From a virus, in the IMG/VR virus record IMGVR_UViG_3300042516_003337, positions 1 to 24,008 of that record: a stretch of 24,008 nucleotides of DNA; one strand, given 5' to 3'. A model generated the notes under the pieces. It worked only from the letters and a program-made list of their open reading frames with translations. It was not told the origin of the DNA and did not search any database. The translations under genes and the position numbers were made by a program. Each line of letters opens with the position of its first letter. Positions within the stretch are counted from its first letter, which is position 1. This document shows, in pieces, positions 13,678-21,013 of the stretch.

Positions 13678-15573
13678 ATGCAAGCAGGTTCATCTACAGG
13701 AACAACAAACCCAATCCAAGGTTTTGGGGATTATCTTAAAAGTTTGGGTAAAGATATTGGGGATGCTATCATGACCAATTTTGAAGGTTCCGAAATAATC
13801 AAAACCATGGAGGAAATGGAAGGGTATGCGACTAGTATTGCCCACCAATTTGGACAAGGTAGAGAAAATGTTGTTGCAATGCAGGCAGCAATGGGGGATG
13901 CAGCCATCAAAGTAAAAGAGATGGGTGGTGGTATGAAAGAAATTTCAGACATCATGTTTAACGTAGCAAAGGAACTTGGAAGAAATGTCATAACACAAGG
14001 TAAAACAATTGAAGAAATATATGCGGTTACTAAAGTAACAGAACAATCAACCGCAGAATTAGTTAAAGGGTTCAAAGACGCAGGATTTTCTATTTCACAT
14101 ATTAATAAAGAAATGAAAAGCGTAGTTGATGTTGCTAGACAACAAGGTGTTAGTGCGGTTGCGGTTTCAGACAAAGTTTTAGAAAATATGTCCGCTTTAA
14201 ATAAGTTTGGATTTGAAAATGGTGTTCAGGGACTTGCAAAAATGGCTGCTCAAGCTACCGCCTTGAGAATAGACATGAATAAAACCCTTACTCTCGCGGA
14301 TAGTTTATTTAGTCCCGAGAAAGCGATTGATATGGCGGCAGGGTTACAAAGGTTAGGAGTTACCCAAAGTGATTTGTTAGACCCATTAAGATTAATGGAT
14401 TTGGCTCAAAATGACCCTGCTGAATTACAAAATCAAATTGCTGAAATGTCAAAACAATTTGTCCAATTAAATGAAAAAGGTCAATTTGAAATAATGCCAG
14501 GAGCTAGACGACAATTAAGAGAAATCGCTCCACTTGTTGGCATGACCGCAGATGAATTGACTAAAATGGCGTTAGGTAGTGCAGAATTAGATGACAAATT
14601 AAGTAAAATTAGTTTCCCTGATTTTGCAACTGAAGAACAACAAAAAATGATTGCTAATCTCGCTGAAATGGGAGAGGGAGGACAATATCAAGTTACATTT
14701 GAAGATAAAGAAGGTAAAACTCAAACAAAGGCGATTACAGAATTAAGTAAAGAAGATATTGAACAATTAGGTAAAGCTTCTGATACTGAAAAAAGTATGG
14801 AAGATTTGGCGAAAGAACAATTAAAAACTAGTGAAAGAATTGCTGGTATATTGGAGTCTATGAAGAACAGAACAGGAACTGCTTTGGCGGGTACAAGGAT
14901 TGTTGAGCAGGGTAGACAGGCAACAGTAGAGGGATATAATGTTTTGGGTAAAGCGGCGAGTGGTGAAAAATTACAAATTGATACGTTAAGAGAAGCTTTA
15001 GGTAGTGGACTAAGTAATTTACTTGATAGTATAAATAAGGGAGACGCCTTAGGAGGATTTACAACCGCATTGACGAGTACTAGTACCTATATTCAAGGAG
15101 CGTTTGACGAGGCTTTAAAGAATAGTAAGACCGCAATTGACGATTTAACCAAATCAACTAATCCATTAACACAATTATTTACAGGACTAGCCGAAAAAAC
15201 CGCAACTTATGTTGGTGAAAAAGAAAAATTAATACCCCCTAAAACAACTGAAGTTAAAGATTTTGTAATACCATTTGAACAAGACCAATTAAGAATTTAT
15301 AACAATGCGATTGTTGGAGGTACAAATTTAGGTAATAATACTAACACACCCCCGACTGAATCTAATCAAAAAATTTCTGTTGATGGAAACATAACAGTAA
15401 ATGTTACATCTCAAGGAATTGATACTAATTCATTATCAATGGCATTAAATGACTTATCGGTTAAACAACAAATTGTTCAAGCGGTTATTACAGGTATGAA
15501 CCCTAATTCTAATCCTAACCAATTAAATCAACAAATAAAAAGTGGTGAATTAAACTCTTATAATTTTGGTTAA
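13678..15573 (+). CDS. Tail tape measure protein
   Basis: A 631-residue, mostly helical protein; T4 gp29 has about 590. It begins with Gly/Ser/Thr residues and an amphipathic GFGDYLKSLGKDIGDAIMTN, then long Ala/Met/Gly-rich helices such as VVAMQAAMGDAAIKVKEMGG, KELGRNVITQGKTIEEIYAV and MAAGLQRLGVTQSDLLDPLR. These are typical of tape measure proteins, which line the tube and set tail length. The middle has acidic/basic helices and the C-terminus changes to a Pro/Asn-rich tail with a beta segment (KISVDGNITVNVTSQGIDTN). No transglycosylase or peptidase motif is seen. It follows the chaperone-like gene and precedes the hub-like protein. The start ATG has a TATTTATA box 16 nt upstream. Other helical tail proteins are possible, but position supports this call. 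Confidence 0.8.
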   Translation: MQAGSSTGTTNPIQGFGDYLKSLGKDIGDAIMTNFEGSEIIKTMEEMEGYATSIAHQFGQGRENVVAMQAAMGDAAIKVKEMGGGMKEISDIMFNVAKELGRNVITQGKTIEEIYAVTKVTEQSTAELVKGFKDAGFSISHINKEMKSVVDVARQQGVSAVAVSDKVLENMSALNKFGFENGVQGLAKMAAQATALRIDMNKTLTLADSLFSPEKAIDMAAGLQRLGVTQSDLLDPLRLMDLAQNDPAELQNQIAEMSKQFVQLNEKGQFEIMPGARRQLREIAPLVGMTADELTKMALGSAELDDKLSKISFPDFATEEQQKMIANLAEMGEGGQYQVTFEDKEGKTQTKAITELSKEDIEQLGKASDTEKSMEDLAKEQLKTSERIAGILESMKNRTGTALAGTRIVEQGRQATVEGYNVLGKAASGEKLQIDTLREALGSGLSNLLDSINKGDALGGFTTALTSTSTYIQGAFDEALKNSKTAIDDLTKSTNPLTQLFTGLAEKTATYVGEKEKLIPPKTTEVKDFVIPFEQDQLRIYNNAIVGGTNLGNNTNTPPTESNQKISVDGNITVNVTSQGIDTNSLSMALNDLSVKQQIVQAVITGMNPNSNPNQLNQQIKSGELNSYNFG

Positions 15574-15577
15574 TTAC

Positions 15578-15585
15578 TATTTATA
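15578..15585 (+). promoter_or_regulatory. TATTTATA promoter-like box before the giant hub-like gene
   Basis: TATTTATAATAAAATG lies 14 nt before ATG 15600, partly in the 26-nt gap after the tape measure stop. The ATG at 15591 inside this leader is out of use (ATG-AAA-TAA). Confidence 0.5.
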
Positions 15586-15599
15586 ATAAAATGAAATAA

Positions 15600-18500
15600 A
15601 TGTCAGAAAGTTCATTATCATTTATAAATTCATCAAGTTTTAGAAATTCTTTAATTAATAAAAACTTGCCACCCTATTCCGTTAATGGTGTATTCTCACC
15701 ACCTACGGGAGCGGTAAACTATGAAACAAATTTAACAGTAAGTCCTGTAATAGATTCTCCTGATGAATTAATTAGTGATGGAGTTTTTGCTCAACAGTTA
15801 TATCCGTTAAACGAATACGGACCTGAAGGAGGGTTTAATACCGAAATAACGTATAACGGACCACCATTACCTGTTGAACCTAACAAAGGTGAGTACGACC
15901 CAAATGATACAATTTTAGACATTGTAAATGAATTTTACATCGATGCTGCATATATCGAAAATATATACGGGCCTGAAGGAGGATTCAATCAGATGGTTGT
16001 TATTGACAGTATTCAAAATAACAATAAAATATACCTACCTTATTGGGAACCACCAACTTTTAGACCCTCATCATATTCACCATATGAAATTTTATTATCT
16101 GATAATCCGACAGGTTCTGATGGTACATTGTCTCAAGATTCTTATTTGGCCAGATTAGGTGCACAAACTTTAAAGAAACTTTTCCAAGATAGAATTGACG
16201 CTGAAATTTACCAAAATACAGTTGGTCTTGTAAATTTAGAGTCACTTTCAGACCCTTTTGAGGCTAGTTTAATTGTTACAGGACAAGAACCATTAGTATA
16301 TAAAAATTGGAGGATAACAGTACCTGAAAATCCATTATTAGCAGCCGCTGATTTTTTAACAAGATTAGGTGGAGCTTATTGGCCTGTATCACCAATCCCT
16401 GGTGATTATTTTGATGAAAACACTGCTAATGGAGCTCAAACTCAACAAACATCAACCGCTCTTAATGTTATTAATCAATTAACAGGTGGTTTTTTAGGAC
16501 CTATTTTAAATATTAAAAGAAATCCTTCACAAATATTTTTAGCTAACACAGGTAACGGACAAAGGTCTGCATTATTTGCAAACATTAATTATAATAGATA
16601 TCAACCAGGGTACGACAAAAATTTTGGTGGATTATTAGGAGTTGCTCAAGGGTTAATTAATTTAGCAGTTAACCTTATTAATCCTGACAACGGAACTCTA
16701 ATTGGCGGATATTATGTTGGTAGTAGAAATGCCGAACCATCCACAATTACATCACCACCAAATCAAATTCCTGTTAATCCATTTGGACAACAAGACCAAG
16801 TCCCTGTATACGGACCTTCTGAATTGGGTATTTTATTTGAAGGTAATGACGAAAAAATTAATTTTGGTTTAAAAGGGAAGTCTTATACTGATGGAGGAGG
16901 TATTGACGGTCAATTCGTGTGGACTTCACCAAAATATAAAGGAAACGCAGGGTTTAAATCAACACCTGGCGGAGGCTCAGGTTCTTTAGATGAAGAATTT
17001 AATATAATAAGTTCAAGTTATTTAAGTAATGAATCAACAAATATTACTTTTAAACAAAGTTCAATATTAGACCAAACTCAAAGACTTATTGATTCCGCAG
17101 ATAATGTTTCAGGAATTGCGAGATTAAAACATGTTGGTAATGCGATTAATCAAGTTAGTAAAGTCTTTAACGATGGGTACAAAGAAATGACCAAAGGTTC
17201 TCAAGTGGTTTCTTATACTGATAATACAACAGGTGGCGAAGCAGGTATTGAGTATTGTAGAGTATTCCAAAAAGATACTCCTTATTATACTTACGCAGAT
17301 TTACAAAAAACAGATGGTATTACAACTTCAGGAAGAAGGTTTACAAACTCAGTATTTGATAATACATATAATTTAAACATCGCACCACTTAGAAACCCTG
17401 GTTCAACTAATATCATTCCTGATAATGATGTTGGACTAGGAGGATATGCAAAAAAATACATGTTCTCAATCGAGAACTTAGCTTGGAGGACATCAAGCAG
17501 ACCTGGATTTACTTACGATGAATTACCTACTTGTGAAAAAGGTCCTAATGGAGGTAGAGTTATGTGGTTTCCGCCATATGATTTAAAATTTAACGACACA
17601 AGCCAAGCCAATTGGTCACAAACAAGTTTCTTAGGTAGACCTGAACCAATTTATACTTATAAAGATTCAACAAGAACTGGTAGTATAAGTTGGAAGATAA
17701 TTGTTGACCACCCTTCAGTAATGAATACTTTAATTGAAAAACAATTAAAAGGTCAGGCAAAAGAAAGAATTAATTCAATTATAGATTCATTTTTTGCGGG
17801 ATGTGTTAAATATGACATTTATGAATTAGCTAAAAAGTTTAATACTATACCTGTAAAAGATTTGTTCACATATCAGGAAATTTTAAATAATCCAAGATTG
17901 ACGGATGAAGAACTTGCGGGTATTAATAAATCGATACCTAAAGATAACGACCCAATTAATACTACAGGAACTCAGAACACTAATAATAATACCGCACCAA
18001 ATGATAATGTTGATGCGGCTAGTTTTAAGTCTACTTACGAAGGATTGTCATTTTATTTCCATAATGATATTCCCGACCCAAATAGTAATTCAACAACTTC
18101 TTCAGTTCCATATAATCAAACCTTTGATTCATACATCGGATTAAAACCAACATATATTGATAGAGCTAATTCAACATTTAGTGAGGATTCTTCATTTTGT
18201 AAAAAAACAGGAACAGTACCTGGAGAATCGGTAACGTATTCGGAATATTGCAGTAGAGCTAAAAAAGTTGGAGAGTTTTTCGACTCTGTAGTCGTATCTA
18301 ACTATAATAAGATTGCTAAAGATGATAAAAACTTTGTAGTTGAAGCATTCAATATATTAAAACAAGGAGGAACAATAACATTATCTATGATAGGTTCCGC
18401 GTCCGCACCCGCTTCAGTTAGTTATAACCAAAATTTATCTAAAAGAAGAAACGATTCAGTTATCAAATTTTTTAAGGAATATAAGATTGGTGACGCTAAT

Positions 18501-20687
18501 TTGGCGGAATATATCGATAGCCAAAAATTTAAAGTAGTTTTAACTGACGCAAAAGGCGAAGAGATTTCAATTCCTAAATCTGAAAGTGGTGAGAGTTTCT
18601 TTGATGTAAATTGTACTAAAAATATTACAGGTGGAACAGGGACTGTGAATTCAAACTCTCAAATCTACTCAGTTAACGCAATGGCTTGTAGAAGAGTTAG
18701 AATTAAAGATATCAAAGTTGAATTACCTCCACAACCAACAACTACAACAACTACAGTATTACCACAACCTAATCCTGAACAAAATGTACCAGTTCCAAAA
18801 CCACAACCAACTGTTGATTATATTAAAAAAATTAAAGAAGGTATTAGTAAAAAAATATTAAGAAATTTATTTTCTGAGTGTGATTATTTTGAAGTAATTA
18901 AAGAATCAAATCCAATGGTTTTGGATACGATAAAGGAGAAAATTAAATATTTTAATCCTGTCTTCCATTCCATGACACCCGAAGGATTAAACGCAAGACT
19001 TACTTTTTTAAATCAATGTGTAAGACCTGGTGAAACAATACCAACAATTGGTACTGATGGTAAACCTAAATTTAACGACGCGGTTAATACATCATTTGGT
19101 GCTCCACCTATTTTGGTATTAAGAATTGGAGATTTCTACCATACTAAAATAGTGCCTAAAACTGTTTCATTTACTTATGAACCTTTAGTTTTTGATATAA
19201 ATCCTGAAGGGATTGGTATCCAACCAATGATTGCGAATGTTACACTGGGTTTTGATTTTATCGGAGGTCATGGACTTGCAAGACCTGTAGAACAATTACA
19301 AAATGCGTTATCATTTAATTATTATGGTAACACTGAAATATATGATGAAAGAGCGGTTTGGACTGAAGACACTTCCGCATTAGATAAACAAATTGTTGAC
19401 GCAATATTAGCAAGTCAAACTCCCGCAACTCAAAATAACGTGGATACAACATCAACTAATGACGGAGGGTCAACGATAGGAGAGATTGTCACAAACATAC
19501 CAACACCAAGTGGACAAACAGGTGAAATAGGTTACCAAAAAATAATGGATAATTTAATTGATGGTACGAAAAGTTATTTTGAACTTATTACTAACAAATT
19601 AGAAAGTATTAATTCATCATACAACTATGGTCTTGTACAACTATTAAATAGTGTTAGAGATTTTAGTGGCGGTACAGTTGTTACAGGAGATACTATTCCA
19701 GGACAAGGAGTATTAATTGAAATTTATGGTAAGCCTAAAGAATGGGAAAAAGAAATTGATAACCGATTAGCCTTTGCCTTGGATGATATTGATGCAAACA
19801 ATAACCCTATTATAAAAAAATTAGGAAGTTTTTTTAACATAGATGATGACAGTAAACCAATAAGAGATGTTAAAAACAATATCAAAGCTTATTTGGAAAA
19901 TTTAGCGACTACATATAAGAACGGTGTCGCAACAACAGTCCAAGAAATTGTTGTTGAAGAACAAAATTATGTACAGATAATAAGAAAAATAAATGTTGTA
20001 GCTCAAAAAACTGATGGTAAATTATTAGAAACTAATCTTCCTAGAATTTATAACCTGTCAGGAACTACAGAAGTTAGCGATTCAAGTAAACAAAGTGCAA
20101 GTATTCCTAATGATACTTATGAAGAATTGATTTATGATTTTAGAACATTAGAAAATGTCACTGTTGGGACTGGAGGATTTAACAAATTAATTGGGGACTT
20201 TCCTTATCACATCGCCTTTGGTAGCGATACATACAATTCTGGTGATTTTATAACATTTAAAGATGACATTTCATCACTTCCTGATAAAACTTTCTATTTG
20301 TTTATGGCAAGAATTTTATCTGACAAAAACAAAAAAAATGAATTTATTAATTATGTTATAAAAGGTGATTTAGTTGATTGGAAAAACCCTGTAAAATTAA
20401 TGAATAAATTTGAAAAAATTGTTGACGATTTAGGTAAAACTTATGAAAAAGAAATTAAAGAAGAAGAAAAATTATTTGAAAAACTTAAAAAAGAAACACA
20501 ATTCAAAAAACTTACTGAAGGATTAGATGAATTAATGTATCCTAAAGGAAAGGCTAGAAAATTTGAATATAGTACAGAACCACAACCAACTGATGATGAT
20601 AAAAAGAAATTAATTTCTGATTTATATAAAACGGTTAATGTTGATACAAATAAATCAACATTTGATGGTAAAATTAAATTTGATTAA
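15600..20687 (+). CDS. Giant baseplate hub / tube-initiator-like protein with an OmpA-like domain
   Basis: A 1695-residue virion protein. The first 600 residues are Pro/Asn/Tyr-rich, with a repeated YGPEGGFN at 73-80 and 123-130. Around 617-705 there is KYMFSIENLAWRTSSRPGFT, GGRVMWFPPYDLKFNDTSQA and TGSISWKIIVDHPSV, and around 1168-1250 IGDFYHTKIVPKTVSFTYEP, PMIANVTLGFDFIGGHGLAR and LQNALSFNYYGNTEIYDERA. Both resemble the tail-tube-like domains of baseplate proteins gp48/gp54, which start tube polymerisation. Between them, about 813-1040, lies an OmpA-like region: LSFYFHNDIPD, then TITLSMIGSASAPAS, YNQNLSKRRNDSVIKFF and AMACRRVRIKDI, the last being the typical 'YN..LS.RR..sV' helix. A QPTTTTTTVLPQPNPEQ linker follows. 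The C-terminus is Lys/Glu-rich coiled coil (KEEEKLFEKLKKE). It would act at the baseplate and could touch peptidoglycan. The stop is 2 nt before the gp53-like start. Confidence 0.72.
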   Translation: MSESSLSFINSSSFRNSLINKNLPPYSVNGVFSPPTGAVNYETNLTVSPVIDSPDELISDGVFAQQLYPLNEYGPEGGFNTEITYNGPPLPVEPNKGEYDPNDTILDIVNEFYIDAAYIENIYGPEGGFNQMVVIDSIQNNNKIYLPYWEPPTFRPSSYSPYEILLSDNPTGSDGTLSQDSYLARLGAQTLKKLFQDRIDAEIYQNTVGLVNLESLSDPFEASLIVTGQEPLVYKNWRITVPENPLLAAADFLTRLGGAYWPVSPIPGDYFDENTANGAQTQQTSTALNVINQLTGGFLGPILNIKRNPSQIFLANTGNGQRSALFANINYNRYQPGYDKNFGGLLGVAQGLINLAVNLINPDNGTLIGGYYVGSRNAEPSTITSPPNQIPVNPFGQQDQVPVYGPSELGILFEGNDEKINFGLKGKSYTDGGGIDGQFVWTSPKYKGNAGFKSTPGGGSGSLDEEFNIISSSYLSNESTNITFKQSSILDQTQRLIDSADNVSGIARLKHVGNAINQVSKVFNDGYKEMTKGSQVVSYTDNTTGGEAGIEYCRVFQKDTPYYTYADLQKTDGITTSGRRFTNSVFDNTYNLNIAPLRNPGSTNIIPDNDVGLGGYAKKYMFSIENLAWRTSSRPGFTYDELPTCEKGPNGGRVMWFPPYDLKFNDTSQANWSQTSFLGRPEPIYTYKDSTRTGSISWKIIVDHPSVMNTLIEKQLKGQAKERINSIIDSFFAGCVKYDIYELAKKFNTIPVKDLFTYQEILNNPRLTDEELAGINKSIPKDNDPINTTGTQNTNNNTAPNDNVDAASFKSTYEGLSFYFHNDIPDPNSNSTTSSVPYNQTFDSYIGLKPTYIDRANSTFSEDSSFCKKTGTVPGESVTYSEYCSRAKKVGEFFDSVVVSNYNKIAKDDKNFVVEAFNILKQGGTITLSMIGSASAPASVSYNQNLSKRRNDSVIKFFKEYKIGDANLAEYIDSQKFKVVLTDAKGEEISIPKSESGESFFDVNCTKNITGGTGTVNSNSQIYSVNAMACRRVRIKDIKVELPPQPTTTTTTVLPQPNPEQNVPVPKPQPTVDYIKKIKEGISKKILRNLFSECDYFEVIKESNPMVLDTIKEKIKYFNPVFHSMTPEGLNARLTFLNQCVRPGETIPTIGTDGKPKFNDAVNTSFGAPPILVLRIGDFYHTKIVPKTVSFTYEPLVFDINPEGIGIQPMIANVTLGFDFIGGHGLARPVEQLQNALSFNYYGNTEIYDERAVWTEDTSALDKQIVDAILASQTPATQNNVDTTSTNDGGSTIGEIVTNIPTPSGQTGEIGYQKIMDNLIDGTKSYFELITNKLESINSSYNYGLVQLLNSVRDFSGGTVVTGDTIPGQGVLIEIYGKPKEWEKEIDNRLAFALDDIDANNNPIIKKLGSFFNIDDDSKPIRDVKNNIKAYLENLATTYKNGVATTVQEIVVEEQNYVQIIRKINVVAQKTDGKLLETNLPRIYNLSGTTEVSDSSKQSASIPNDTYEELIYDFRTLENVTVGTGGFNKLIGDFPYHIAFGSDTYNSGDFITFKDDISSLPDKTFYLFMARILSDKNKKNEFINYVIKGDLVDWKNPVKLMNKFEKIVDDLGKTYEKEIKEEEKLFEKLKKETQFKKLTEGLDELMYPKGKARKFEYSTEPQPTDDDKKKLISDLYKTVNVDTNKSTFDGKIKFD

Positions 20688-20689
20688 CA

Positions 20690-21013
20690 ATGGCAAGACA
20701 AACTTATAATAGATATACCGATTTCGTAATAAATGGACAACAAACTGTTGTTCCTTATATTAATTTACCATCTAAAACAACTGATAAGAGATTTATTTAT
20801 AAAGTTGGACAATCAAGATTAGATAAAGTGTCGCAACAATATTATGATACTCCCGTGTTTGGATGGTTAATTTTAGTGGCGAATTCTAATTATGGTGGAC
20901 AAGAATGGAACATTCCTGATGGTGCAATATTGACAATTCCATTTCCTTTAGTAGCTTCATTACAAGACTATAAAAACGAATTAGAGAACCACTTCTTCTA
21001 TTATGGCAGATAA
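20690..21013 (+). CDS. gp53-like LysM baseplate wedge protein
   Basis: A 107-residue protein. Residues 37-85 read YKVGQSRLDKVSQQYYDTPV then FGWLILVANSN and WNIPDGAILTIPFP. This is the LysM-like pattern 'Y.v..g..ld.is...yg....w..i...N......i..G..l.iP'. T4 gp53 and related baseplate wedge proteins are built on this fold, where it contributes to wedge contacts and may bind peptidoglycan-like material. The N-terminus RQTYNRYTDFVINGQQTVVP is short and has no signal peptide, and the C-terminus ends with an aromatic ENHFFYYGR. It begins 2 nt after the giant hub-like gene stops and overlaps the next gene by 11 nt, so all three are likely translated from one message. Alternative: a LysM-containing tail connector of P2/Mu type (gpX). 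Confidence 0.65.
   Translation: MARQTYNRYTDFVINGQQTVVPYINLPSKTTDKRFIYKVGQSRLDKVSQQYYDTPVFGWLILVANSNYGGQEWNIPDGAILTIPFPLVASLQDYKNELENHFFYYGR

Noticed and set aside
13731-14174. 147-codon open frame on the minus strand
   Set aside because: Lies fully inside the tape measure gene; its composition (Ser/Pro/Leu-rich) is the mirror of that gene's codons and it shows no family features.
688-15585. Reading the TATTTATA boxes as T4 late promoters (TATAAATA)
   Set aside because: The T4 element is on the coding strand in the other orientation. Here the box reads TATTTATA towards each gene on both strands, so it is only its reverse complement.
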